DNA from: Fimbriimonadales bacterium
Lineage (GTDB): Bacteria; Armatimonadota; Fimbriimonadia; Fimbriimonadales; GBS-DC
NCBI GenBank assembly: GCA_025061985.1
Contig: JANXAW010000026.1
Location: 1 to 64,000 of the forward strand
DNA: 64,000 nt
Direction of reading: 5' to 3'
Part shown: positions 37,713 through 46,740 of the stretch, piece after piece
Layout: every line of letters starts with the position of its first letter
Numbering within the stretch: position 1 is the stretch's first letter
Position numbers and translations under genes: made by a program
Notes under the pieces: model-generated
Told to the model about the DNA's origin: nothing
What the model saw: the letters and a program-made list of their open reading frames with translations, nothing else
The model's database searches: none

Positions 37713-40694
37713 ATGCAGGCAGTAATGCTTGAAGGGATCGCCTTCGAACAGCCCGAGCGTGCGGCTCGTCTTTGGGCGCGCTGGCGCGGTACGGGCGCGC
37801 AGGCAGAGCTGTTCGATACCTTTGCCCCTGTGCTGGTGGATGCGCTCCGAGATGCCCCTGACCCCGACCGCTTGCTGCTGAACTTTGACCGTTGGCTGGA
37901 ATCGCTTGGAGCCACGCTCACCTACTACCGCCTGTTTGCCGACTCGCCTGCTGCGCTCAAGCCCGCGCTGACGCTGTTTGCCACTTCGCAGTACATGGCC
38001 GACACTGTCTTGCAAAACCCTGAACTAAGCGAGCTGTTGCTGGATGTGTCGTTGCTCACTCGCCCGCGAACGCGGGCGGATTTGCGTCGCGACGTGGCGC
38101 GTCTTTTCAAAGCCTGCACCACCTACTGGATGAAGTTAGACCGTCTGCGCGCCTTCAAGCAACAGGAAGTGTTGCGCATCACTGCGCTCGATGTGTTGGG
38201 CAAAGCCTCTTTGCCAGAGGTGGCACGCCGATTGTCGGATTTGGCGGATGTATGCGTTGGCGCGGTGTTGGAAGCCTGCCATCAAGAGCTGAGCGCTCAG
38301 CAAGGTGTGTCGGGCGAACATGGGCTGAGCGTGATTGGCATGGGCAAGTGGGGCGGGCGCGAGCTGAACTATAGCTCCGATATTGACCTCATCCTAATCT
38401 GTGCGGATCAGCCGCCCCTGCGTGGCGCGCGCGATCCCCTTGCCTACCTCACCAAGCTTGCGGAGATGCTGGTCAAAGCCCTCTCGGAGCCGATGCGCCG
38501 CGGGATTGTGTTTCGCGTGGATTTGCGCTTGCGCCCCGAAGGCAGGTTTGGTCCGCTGGTGCGTACGCTGAGTGCTGCTGTACACTACTACGAGAACTGG
38601 GCGGAGCTGTGGGAGCGTCAAGCGATGCTCAAGGCGCGCGTGTGCGCGGGCGACCCGCGCGTGGGTGCAACTTTCTTAGAGCAGCTGCAGGGCTGGCTGT
38701 ACCGCCCTGCCTTCAGCGAGGCGGAGCTTGCCGAGCTTGCTGACCAACGCGCCCGCCTTGAGGCGCAAGCGCGCGCCCGCAACGCGCTTGAAACCGACAT
38801 CAAAAACGGTTGGGGTGGCATCCGCGACATTGAGTTCGCCACGCAAGCCCTACAGTTGATTTTGGGGGGCAAGTACCCACGCCTGCGCACGCCCAACACG
38901 CTGGAAGCGCTCCATCGGCTCAAGACGGCGCGCCTGCTATCCGCCGCTGAAGCCGACGCGCTCAGCAACGCCTACTGCTTCCTGCGCACCGTGGAGCATC
39001 GCCTGCAGATCCAGTACGGGCATCAAACCCACACACTGCCCAGCGCGCCTGCGGAACGCGCCCGCTTTGCCAAGCTCATGGGCTACGCCGATCCAAGCGC
39101 GTTCGAGGCTGACCTGCAACGCCATCGGGAAGTCGCCCACCAGTACCGCGAGCGCGTGCTGCGCACGCCTACCTCAGAGGCAGCAACAGGCGTTATCCAG
39201 TTGGAAGCGGTGAGCCAGCGTACGCTTGAACCGCTCACCCCGTTGCTAGGCACGCCCGAAGGCGAACCGCAGTGGCTACATGCGCTTCAAGAACTTGGCT
39301 TTAGGGAACCATCGCGTGCCTACTCCGTGCTAGTAGCTAATATCGTCGGCACACCGTACGGGATTCCCACGCCTGAGGCGCGTCGTGCCTTTGAAGCGGT
39401 ACTACCCAAGATGCTTGCTGCCTGTGCCCGAACGCCTGACCCTGACCGCGCGCTGACTGGGCTGGAGCAGTTGGCAGACGCCTACCCAAACCGCGCCTCG
39501 CTGTTCGCTGCGTTTGCAGAGTCGCCTGAGGTGCTGACGCGCCTTGCGGAGTTGGCACAGGCGCCTCCACTGTGGAACCGCCTGCTGGCGCGCTTGGAGC
39601 TATTGGATATGCTGTTTGGCGAGGAGATTGTGGCGCGTGGCGCCAAAAGCCGTGCACAGCATGCGGAAGCCCTACAGCAACGCCTCAGCCATTGCCGCAC
39701 TGTGAATGCACGCCTAACCAATCTTGCAGCCTATGCGCGGCGCGAGCAGCTGCGCATCGGCGCTCGTGACCTGTGGGGCGAAACCAGCCCTGAGCAAACC
39801 GCACGCGACCTTACTGCCTTAGCTGAAGTATTGCTTATCCAGCTTTGGCAGACGCTCGCCCCTGATGTACCGATCCTGATTATCGGCTGGGGCAGTTTGG
39901 GTGCGGGCGACCTCGGCTACCGCAGCGACTGGGATATCGCCTTCGCTTGCGCCGACACTGCTGACCTTGAGCGCGTGCATGCGTGCGCCCAACAGTTCCT
40001 AAGCCACTGCCAGCAACTGGCTGAGCAAGGCGCGTTTCGCCCCGTAGATACGCAGCTGCGCCCTGAGGGCAAAGCGGGTGCGCTGGTACGCACGCTCTTG
40101 GGCTGGGCAAGCTACTTTGCGAACACTGCCGAGCCGTGGGAACGGTTGGCTGCCCTTCGCGCACGCCCGCTCAATCCCGAATCGCCCCTCAGCGAGCCGT
40201 TTCTGCACGCGCTAAACGCCTTCCGCTACGGCACGCCGCCTACGCCTGAAGCCTTGCAAGCAATGCATCACCTCATCCAGCGCGCGCTCACCGAGCGCGT
40301 ACCCCCCACTCAGTTGCAAAACCACCTCAAGCTAGGGCGTGCGGGGCAAGCCGTCATTGATTTCCTCACCCACTGGCTGGTCGTGCAGCACGCCACCCTA
40401 CAAGACCACCCGCACTCCCTTGAAACCTGCGCGCAGTTAGAGTGGCTGTGGCGTCGCGGTCTCATAGAGCGTGCCGACCACGATGCACTGGTTGAGGCAT
40501 GGCAGTTTCTGTACCATCTGCGCAACCGATTGACGCTGCTGTTTGACCACGCGCCCGAAACACTTCCTACGGGCGAGGCGTTAGAGACCGTCGCACGAAG
40601 CCTTAACTTCCCCAACGGGCACGCGCTGCAAGCAGCCGTTCAGGAACATCAGGCGAATCTTCGGGCAATCGCAGAGCGGTTCTGGCATCGCTAA
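37713..40694 (+). CDS. glnE: bifunctional glutamine-synthetase adenylyltransferase/deadenylase
   Basis: 993 aa; VIGMGKWGGRELNYSSDIDLI and second domain GWGSLGAGDLGYRSDWDIAF. Confidence 0.93.
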   Translation: MQAVMLEGIAFEQPERAARLWARWRGTGAQAELFDTFAPVLVDALRDAPDPDRLLLNFDRWLESLGATLTYYRLFADSPAALKPALTLFATSQYMADTVLQNPELSELLLDVSLLTRPRTRADLRRDVARLFKACTTYWMKLDRLRAFKQQEVLRITALDVLGKASLPEVARRLSDLADVCVGAVLEACHQELSAQQGVSGEHGLSVIGMGKWGGRELNYSSDIDLILICADQPPLRGARDPLAYLTKLAEMLVKALSEPMRRGIVFRVDLRLRPEGRFGPLVRTLSAAVHYYENWAELWERQAMLKARVCAGDPRVGATFLEQLQGWLYRPAFSEAELAELADQRARLEAQARARNALETDIKNGWGGIRDIEFATQALQLILGGKYPRLRTPNTLEALHRLKTARLLSAAEADALSNAYCFLRTVEHRLQIQYGHQTHTLPSAPAERARFAKLMGYADPSAFEADLQRHREVAHQYRERVLRTPTSEAATGVIQLEAVSQRTLEPLTPLLGTPEGEPQWLHALQELGFREPSRAYSVLVANIVGTPYGIPTPEARRAFEAVLPKMLAACARTPDPDRALTGLEQLADAYPNRASLFAAFAESPEVLTRLAELAQAPPLWNRLLARLELLDMLFGEEIVARGAKSRAQHAEALQQRLSHCRTVNARLTNLAAYARREQLRIGARDLWGETSPEQTARDLTALAEVLLIQLWQTLAPDVPILIIGWGSLGAGDLGYRSDWDIAFACADTADLERVHACAQQFLSHCQQLAEQGAFRPVDTQLRPEGKAGALVRTLLGWASYFANTAEPWERLAALRARPLNPESPLSEPFLHALNAFRYGTPPTPEALQAMHHLIQRALTERVPPTQLQNHLKLGRAGQAVIDFLTHWLVVQHATLQDHPHSLETCAQLEWLWRRGLIERADHDALVEAWQFLYHLRNRLTLLFDHAPETLPTGEALETVARSLNFPNGHALQAAVQEHQANLRAIAERFWHR

Positions 40695-40708
40695 GCGCCT
40701 TTCGGCGC
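40695..40708. repeat. short hairpin GCGCC-TTTC-GGCGC after glnE
   Basis: 5-bp stem adjacent to glnE stop. Confidence 0.4.
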
Positions 40709-40717
40709 GATGATACA

Positions 40718-40725
40718 GGTATCAT
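40718..40725 (+). promoter_or_regulatory. GGTATCAT box, 6 nt from CAP-domain ATG (leaderless candidate)
   Basis: caggtatcatacggacATG. Confidence 0.5.
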
Positions 40726-40731
40726 ACGGAC

Positions 40732-41196
40732 ATGCAACAACAGCGCCGTGAGCCACCAAAAGAGCCAACCGAGCGCGAACTGCGCGCGATAGAACAGCGC
40801 GTGCACCAGCTCGTCAACGAACAGCGCAAACGCTTCAAGTTGCCGCCGTTAGCATGGCGCGAGGATGTTGCCCGCGCTGCCCGCGACCACAGCAAAAACA
40901 TGGCAGAGCGCAACTTCTTCAGCCACACTGACCCCCGCTTGGGCGATGTAGATAAGCGACTGAACCGCTTTCGCATCCCATGGCGCGCTTGCGGTGAGAA
41001 CATCTCAGTGCTGCAGGGCTACAAAGACCCCGCGCGCGTCGCCGTCCAAGGCTGGATGAGCAGCCCCGAACACCGCGCCAACATCTTGCGCAAAGAGTTC
41101 ACCCACGAGGGCGTCGGCGTCTTCTACCGCAGGCGCGACCAGCGCTACTACTTCACCCAAATCTTCATCCGCCCTCCAGAGGAACCTAAGCGGTAG
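40732..41196 (+). CDS. CAP/SCP-domain protein lacking an obvious signal peptide
   Basis: VNEQRKRFKLPPLAWREDVARAARDHSKNMAERNFFSHTDPRLGDVDKRL...SSPEHRANILRKEFTHEGVGV. Confidence 0.88.
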   Translation: MQQQRREPPKEPTERELRAIEQRVHQLVNEQRKRFKLPPLAWREDVARAARDHSKNMAERNFFSHTDPRLGDVDKRLNRFRIPWRACGENISVLQGYKDPARVAVQGWMSSPEHRANILRKEFTHEGVGVFYRRRDQRYYFTQIFIRPPEEPKR

Positions 41197-41245
41197 GAAC
41201 AACGTAGCGCCGCCGCCCCGTAGCACCAGCATCCACCGACAAAGT

Positions 41246-41272
41246 AGGGGCAGACCCAGAGAGTCTGCCCCT
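41246..41272. terminator. perfect 10-bp hairpin AGGGGCAGAC-CCAGAGA-GTCTGCCCCT
   Basis: between convergent genes. Confidence 0.6.
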
Positions 41273-41340
41273 GAAAGCGTATCCCAAGATGCCTTTCCTC
41301 AGCGCCAGCTATCCCGCTGCCGCTGCGCATCCCAAACGTA

Positions 41341-42474
41341 CTACAGCCGATTCGCCGAAGAACCCGCCTCAATCAGATACCAGCGACCATCTACTCGCTC
41401 GAAGGTGTAGTGGATGTAGACCAAGCGACGGATGCCCGTTGCCTCGTCGATGTAATGATGCTCGCCGCGCACTACAAGCTGCGTCTCGCCCCGTTTGGAG
41501 ATGCGCGTGAAGCGAATCTGCTCGGTCTTGACCGCACGGATGGCGTCCCGCGTAAGCTCTATAAAGTCTTGTGCAGGTAGCGAGTATGCGTACTGCCCGT
41601 CTAGGTAGATTGCTATGTAGCTATTCGGGCGGATGTAGCGCTCGACAAAGCTTGGGTCGCGCAGCAGCCACGCAGCCCGCAGGTCGCTCAGCAACCGTTG
41701 CTGCTCATCGGGCTGACGACGCTCCAAGTAGTAGGGCGACTCGATCTGCAAAGGTACTTCCACGAACACAGTGGACTGAGGTGGCATGTATGCCACTCGG
41801 TAGACCACGATAAACGGTGGGCACGGGTCGTAGTACCAATACGGCGCGTAGACGACGCGGTACGGCTCTGGATGCACATAGTAGTAGCGGTAGCTGAAGC
41901 GGAACCGCCCTAACTGATACTCCACATAGAAGCCCCCGTAGGCGTAAGTTGGATCGATAGGTACCAGCACGTAGCGATCGCGCCATCGGTGTGGGTTGAG
42001 TAGCTCTGCTTGGCGCACCAGCGCGGGCAGATTCGAGCCTTGGATCGGTGTTGGACGGTTCAGCTCCTCAGGCGTGGGTGGGGTCAGCACAGGGCGCGCT
42101 TCAAACGGCACGGGGCGTGCCTCCAGCGGCACGCGCCGCCCTTCCAGCGGCACACGCCCGATGTCAGCAGGTGTTTGCTCTCGATTGTCGCGTTGTTGTG
42201 GCGCGTTTTGGGCAGTAGAACTCACGCCCCCAGCAGACGTGCTGTCGCCCCGTCGCTGCTTCTTGCGGAACGGGTTCTCTTCCTCTTGGCTGGAAGGTGC
42301 CCGCGAAGGCTGCGAGCTATTGCTCTGCTCGCGGTTTTCGATACGGCGTGGCTTGTTCCCTTGGTCGTCTTCTTGAACAAACGCTGACTCCGTTGTCGTG
42401 GCGGATGCTTCCACACTTGCGCCCACAAGCCCAGCGCAAAGTGCAACGCTTGCGATAAGCCACAAGTACCGCAT
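41341..42474 (-). CDS. secreted hypothetical protein, Tyr-rich middle and SnoaL/NTF2-like C-terminal domain
   Basis: MRYLWLIASVALCAGLVGASVEAS signal; three VPLEGRR-type heptads; C-terminal VHYTFERVDGRWYLIEAG-like region. Confidence 0.6.
   Translation of the reverse strand: MRYLWLIASVALCAGLVGASVEASATTTESAFVQEDDQGNKPRRIENREQSNSSQPSRAPSSQEEENPFRKKQRRGDSTSAGGVSSTAQNAPQQRDNREQTPADIGRVPLEGRRVPLEARPVPFEARPVLTPPTPEELNRPTPIQGSNLPALVRQAELLNPHRWRDRYVLVPIDPTYAYGGFYVEYQLGRFRFSYRYYYVHPEPYRVVYAPYWYYDPCPPFIVVYRVAYMPPQSTVFVEVPLQIESPYYLERRQPDEQQRLLSDLRAAWLLRDPSFVERYIRPNSYIAIYLDGQYAYSLPAQDFIELTRDAIRAVKTEQIRFTRISKRGETQLVVRGEHHYIDEATGIRRLVYIHYTFERVDGRWYLIEAGSSANRL
42091..42153. repeat. three 21-bp coding repeats (VPLEGRR/VPLEARP/VPFEARP)
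   Basis: in-frame heptad repetition. Confidence 0.75.
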
Positions 42475-42492
42475 AACAACCCCCTGCCTTAG

Positions 42493-42500
42493 ATTGTACC
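42493..42500 (-). promoter_or_regulatory. GGTACAAT box upstream of the 41341-42474 gene
   Basis: 18 nt from ATG. Confidence 0.5.
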
Positions 42501-42599
42501 CGCGACGGGCAACGCACAGTGCCTCACCCCATACGAGTAGGTAAGGTTGGCACTTGTTGCGCAGGCACAATACCGCCCGAGGCGCAGGTGCGCCTTAGA

Positions 42600-43487
42600 T
42601 TAGACGCTCAAAGAAGCCGTTGCATTACACAGCGCCAGCTGATCCGCCAGCCACTCCAGCGAGTCTGCAAGGCGCGGTCCAGGGCGACTGAAGTACATGT
42701 TGCCGTCCGTAATAAACACGGCGCCACGTCGCACGGCAGGCAGGTCGTGCCAGCCTGGCATCGCTTCCAAAGCAGGCATATCCTGCAAGGTGCGCTCCAC
42801 GGCGAACCCGCAGCAGGCAATCACGATGGCTTCGGGCTGCCAGCGCAGCACCTCGTCCCAGCTTAGGCGGCGCGAGGGGCGTCCCGCAACGCCATGCCCA
42901 TCAATGCCCCCAGCAAGTTGCACCAGCTCAGGTGTCCAGTGCCCGCAGCTGAAAGGCGGATCGAGCCACTCTAAGAAAGTCACCCGCACAGGCGGGCGGT
43001 TGCGCGTGCGCTGGCGCACGCGCTCTATGCGTGCCTTGAACTCAGCCACCAAAGCACGCCCCCGCTCAGGCACGCCCGCCGCGTCTGCCACCATCTGAAA
43101 GGTATCCATCACTCCCTGCAGCGTGGTTGGCTCGAGGTTTAGCACCCGCGTGCGCGGACTGAGCATCGCTACTGCCTCTTGCACCGTGTTGTATGACACG
43201 GCACACACACTACATAAAGCCTGCGTAATCAGCAAGTCAGGATCCAACTGGCGCAGCAGCTCCAAATCCAGCCCATAGAGGGTGGCGTGCGTCATCAGCG
43301 TCTCAGAGACCATGCGGTCAATCTCGCGGCTGGGCAGGTCGGGCGGAATGAGGCTATAAGTAATCACGGGGCGGTCTAAAATCTCTGGCGGATAGTCGCA
43401 CTCATGGCTGCGGGCAACCAGATAGTCCCCCAATCCAAGCGCACATACAATCTCAGTGGCACTGGGCAGCAGCGAAACAATCCGCAT
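42600..43487 (-). CDS. BtuF-like ABC-type substrate-binding protein, no obvious signal peptide
   Basis: MRIVSLLPSATEIVCALGLGDYLVARSHECDYPPEI...PDLLITQALCSVCAV. Confidence 0.88.
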   Translation of the reverse strand: MRIVSLLPSATEIVCALGLGDYLVARSHECDYPPEILDRPVITYSLIPPDLPSREIDRMVSETLMTHATLYGLDLELLRQLDPDLLITQALCSVCAVSYNTVQEAVAMLSPRTRVLNLEPTTLQGVMDTFQMVADAAGVPERGRALVAEFKARIERVRQRTRNRPPVRVTFLEWLDPPFSCGHWTPELVQLAGGIDGHGVAGRPSRRLSWDEVLRWQPEAIVIACCGFAVERTLQDMPALEAMPGWHDLPAVRRGAVFITDGNMYFSRPGPRLADSLEWLADQLALCNATASLSV

Positions 43488-43493
43488 ACGCCG

Positions 43494-43501
43494 ATTATAC
43501 C
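43494..43501 (-). promoter_or_regulatory. GGTATAAT box, 6 nt from the BtuF-like ATG (leaderless candidate)
   Basis: attatacc on + strand. Confidence 0.6.
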
Positions 43502-43557
43502 TCTGAAGGCGCCGCTCTCCACCGCAACATAACTAACGCAATAGCGCTGCCGTCATA

Positions 43558-43565
43558 GGTACAAT
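43558..43565 (+). promoter_or_regulatory. GGTACAAT box, 8 nt from panB ATG (leaderless candidate)
   Basis: ataggtacaatctcttctgATG. Confidence 0.6.
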
Positions 43566-43573
43566 CTCTTCTG

Positions 43574-44383
43574 ATGCCCGATAAAGTCACAACCCGCACG
43601 TTGCAGCAAATGAAGGTGCAGGGGCGACGCATTGTTGCCCTGACCGCCTACGATTATCCCTCCGCTCAGTTGGCAGACGCTGCGGGCGTGGACGTGATTT
43701 TGGTGGGCGACTCAGTGGGCAACACGGTGCTGGGCTATGAGAACACCCTGCCTGTGCAACTGGAGGAGATTTTGCATCACCTCCGGGCGGTTCGCCGCGG
43801 TGTGCAACGCGCCTTGCTGGTTGCTGACATGCCGTTCCTAACTTACGGCGTATCGGTAGAGGAGGCGGTCTACAATGCAGGCAAGCTGATTCAGGCAGGT
43901 GCGGAGGCGGTCAAAGTGGAGGGCGCCAGCCCGCGCGTGCTGGAGTCGATTCGCGCGATGGTCGGCATCGGCATCCCCGTGATGGCACACTTGGGGCTAA
44001 CCCCGCAGTCGATTCACCAGTTTGGCGGCTATCGGCTTCAAGGGCGCACCGCCCCTGAGCAGGAGGCGTTGGTACAATCAGCGCACGCGGTGCAGGAAGC
44101 GGGCGCGTTCAGCCTTGTGTTAGAGGTCATCCCCGCCAGCCTCGCCCAACGAATCACCCAGGAACTGCGCATCCCCACGATTGGCATCGGCGCGGGCCCG
44201 CATTGCGACGGAGAAATCCAAGTGTGGCACGACATCTTGGGGCTGAGCCCGCACCAGTACAAGCACACTAAGCGCTACGCCCACCTGCGCGAGACCATCC
44301 TCAACGCCTTGCGCCAGTATGTTGAGGAAGTGCGCACGGGTCAGTTCCCCACCCTTGAGCAAAGCTTTGAGGTGAAATCGTGA
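43574..44383 (+). CDS. panB: 3-methyl-2-oxobutanoate hydroxymethyltransferase
   Basis: RIVALTAYDYPSAQLADAAGVDVILVGDSVGNTVLGYENTLPV...VLEVIPASLAQRIT. Confidence 0.95.
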   Translation: MPDKVTTRTLQQMKVQGRRIVALTAYDYPSAQLADAAGVDVILVGDSVGNTVLGYENTLPVQLEEILHHLRAVRRGVQRALLVADMPFLTYGVSVEEAVYNAGKLIQAGAEAVKVEGASPRVLESIRAMVGIGIPVMAHLGLTPQSIHQFGGYRLQGRTAPEQEALVQSAHAVQEAGAFSLVLEVIPASLAQRITQELRIPTIGIGAGPHCDGEIQVWHDILGLSPHQYKHTKRYAHLRETILNALRQYVEEVRTGQFPTLEQSFEVKS

Positions 44384-44934
44384 GCGCGGAGCTGCTTCAG
44401 CAGATAGGCGCGGTTTTGCACGGGCACTTTCTGCTGACTTCTGGCAGGCACAGCGCCGTCTACTTTGAGAAGTTCCGCTTGCTGGAGCGACCGCGTCTGC
44501 TTAGCGAGTTCGTGGCAGCTATGCTGGCAGGATTGCCTGCGCAGCAGGCGCAGCTGGTGGTTGGTCCAACACTCGGTGGCGTGCTGGTGGCATACGAAGC
44601 GGCGCGTCAGTTAGGCATCCCCGCTGCTTACGCAGAGCGCGAAGGCGACAAACGCGCCTTCCGTCGCAACGGCGCACCTAAACCCCATACGCCCGTGCTG
44701 GTGGTAGACGATGTGCTGACCACAGGCACCTCCATCCGCGAGGTATTGGAGCTGCTGCAGGGCTACCAAGCGCAAGTGGTGGGCATTGGCGTGCTGATTG
44801 ACCGCTCCGAGCAGCCAGTAGATTTCGGCGTGCCTTTCCACTGCGCTTTGCGACTGCCTGCTTCCAGCTACGATCCATCTGAGTGCCCACTGTGCAAAGC
44901 GGGCATTCCCCTCACCAAGCGCGGCAGCCGCTGA
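44380..44934 (+). CDS. pyrE: orotate phosphoribosyltransferase
   Basis: FLLTSGRHSAVYFEKFRLLE...VLVVDDVLTTGTSIREVLELL; GTG start overlapping panB stop. Confidence 0.93.
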   Translation: MSAELLQQIGAVLHGHFLLTSGRHSAVYFEKFRLLERPRLLSEFVAAMLAGLPAQQAQLVVGPTLGGVLVAYEAARQLGIPAAYAEREGDKRAFRRNGAPKPHTPVLVVDDVLTTGTSIREVLELLQGYQAQVVGIGVLIDRSEQPVDFGVPFHCALRLPASSYDPSECPLCKAGIPLTKRGSR

Positions 44935-45037
44935 GACGCAAAACACCCGCCTCATCCTTTTCGGCTTCCCCTTTCCAACAAACCTGCCTCGCGGTTCCCC
45001 ACCTGCAAGGAGAAACCTGTGGGAGCCGAGCACAGTC

Positions 45038-45045
45038 GGTATAAT
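45038..45045 (+). promoter_or_regulatory. GGTATAAT box, 9 nt from the TrkA-like ATG (leaderless candidate)
   Basis: gtcggtataataagcccactATG. Confidence 0.6.
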
Positions 45046-45054
45046 AAGCCCACT

Positions 45055-45720
45055 ATGTATGCGATTATCGCGGGCGGCGGTGGCATTGGCTACCACTTGA
45101 CTAAGGCGCTCCATCAGCACGGCTACGAGGTCTTGCTCATTGAGAAAAACCGCAAGCGGGCGATGGATTTGGCAGACGACTTGGGCGAGCGCGTGATGTA
45201 CGGCGACGCGTGCGAGGTGCGCGTACTAAACGAAGCAGGCGCGCGACGCGCCGATGTGGTGGTAGCAGCTACAGGCGACGACGAGGATAACCTTATCATC
45301 TGCCAATTGGCAAAAAACTACTTCAAAGTCAAGCGCGTGTTAGCCATTGTGCGCGACCCACGCCACGAAGCGCTCTTTGCACGACTGGGCATCCACGAAA
45401 CGATTTGCAGCACGCGGTTCATTTTCAACATTCTGCAGCAAGAAGTAGAATACGGCGAGGTGTTGCCCATCGGAGCAATCATGCGCGGGCAAATTGAGGT
45501 CGTAGAAGCGGAAATCACGCCCGAATCGCCCGTGGCAGGCAAAAGCATCGGCGAAATCGAGCTGCCCCCTAAGACGCTCTTAGCAGCCGTAGTGCGTCAT
45601 GGGCAACTCATGCTTGGCTTGGCGAACCTAATTTTGCAGCCGGGCGACACCGTGATTGCCCTCACCCCGCCCGAACACGAGCAACAGCTAGCTCGCATCA
45701 TCCGCGGCACTGCACGCTAA
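45055..45720 (+). CDS. trkA: TrkA-like potassium channel NAD-binding (RCK) protein
   Basis: MYAIIAGGGGIGYHLTKALHQHGYEVLLIEKNRKRAMDLADDLG...DACEVRVLNEAGARRADVVVAATGDDEDNL. Confidence 0.9.
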   Translation: MYAIIAGGGGIGYHLTKALHQHGYEVLLIEKNRKRAMDLADDLGERVMYGDACEVRVLNEAGARRADVVVAATGDDEDNLIICQLAKNYFKVKRVLAIVRDPRHEALFARLGIHETICSTRFIFNILQQEVEYGEVLPIGAIMRGQIEVVEAEITPESPVAGKSIGEIELPPKTLLAAVVRHGQLMLGLANLILQPGDTVIALTPPEHEQQLARIIRGTAR

Positions 45721-45775
45721 GTCGTACAAGCGCGCTGGCGGTGGTGAGGAGTGGAGCTATCCCAACGGTCAGGGG

Positions 45776-46672
45776 CTAATGCGTGCGCTCCACGGCATAG
45801 GCTGCCAGCCAGCGCAGCGGTTCGGCACGCTGATCGAAGTCGCAAAGCGCACTTAGCGCCTCTTGATACGCTTGGCGGGCATGCGCGCGAGCCGTTTCTA
45901 TCCCGAAGAGGGCAGTGTAGGTTGCCTTGCGACGGGCGCGATCGGAGCCAACAGGCTTACCTAACTGCTCAGGCGTAGCAGTCTCGTTGAGAATATCGTC
46001 GGTAATCTGAAACGCCAGCCCGAGCGCACGGCTGTAGGCATCTAATGCACTCAGTTGGTGGGGCGTCGCCCCTGCCAAGAGTGCCCCTGAAAGCACGCTG
46101 GCGCGAATTAGCGCACCCGTCTTGCGCGTGTGTATCGCGCGTAACTGCTCAGCGGAAACCGTTTCCCCTTCGCTTAGGATGTCCTCCGCCTGACCACCAC
46201 ACATCCCCTGCAACCCTGTGGCATCCGCTATTAGGTGTAGCACGGCGACAACATGCTCGGCGGGGCTGAAATCCGCTTGGCGGGCAATCAGTTCAAACGC
46301 TTTTGCAAACAGCGCATCGCCTGCCAAAATCGCCATCGCCTCGCCGTACTTAACCCACACCGTAGGCTGTCCACGACGCAGGCGGTCATTGTCCATCGCA
46401 GGCAAATCGTCGTGCACCAAGCTAAAAGCGTGAATAAGCTCCAGCGCACAAGCAGTCGGCAACACCCGCTCAGCATTGCCCCCCAAGGCCTCCGCAGCCG
46501 CGATACACAGGATTGGGCGCAGACGTTTGCCCGCCCCTAACGCAGCGTAGCGCATCGCCTCAGGCAACTGACGTGGCAAGGGCTGGTCATACGCAAGATA
46601 CGCCTCTAACGCGCGGTTCACCAGTACCACACGAGGCGCCAGATACTCCTGCAAGCGCGCCTGCCACTCCAT
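45776..46672 (-). CDS. ispA: polyprenyl synthetase (farnesyl/geranylgeranyl diphosphate synthase)
   Basis: MRYAALGAGKRLRPIL, LIHAFSLVHDDLPAMDNDRLRRGQPT, FQITDDILNETAT; start at M3 preferred from promoter spacing. Confidence 0.9.
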   Translation of the reverse strand: MEWQARLQEYLAPRVVLVNRALEAYLAYDQPLPRQLPEAMRYAALGAGKRLRPILCIAAAEALGGNAERVLPTACALELIHAFSLVHDDLPAMDNDRLRRGQPTVWVKYGEAMAILAGDALFAKAFELIARQADFSPAEHVVAVLHLIADATGLQGMCGGQAEDILSEGETVSAEQLRAIHTRKTGALIRASVLSGALLAGATPHQLSALDAYSRALGLAFQITDDILNETATPEQLGKPVGSDRARRKATYTALFGIETARAHARQAYQEALSALCDFDQRAEPLRWLAAYAVERTH

Positions 46673-46679
46673 CGGCATA

Positions 46680-46687
46680 AGAATACC
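46680..46687 (-). promoter_or_regulatory. GGTATTCT box, 7 nt from ATG 46672
   Basis: agaatacc on + strand. Confidence 0.4.
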
Positions 46688-46740
46688 TATGCTTTGCAGG
46701 AATCACAGCAAGGCAAGAGATACTATTAGGTTAGAGGAGG

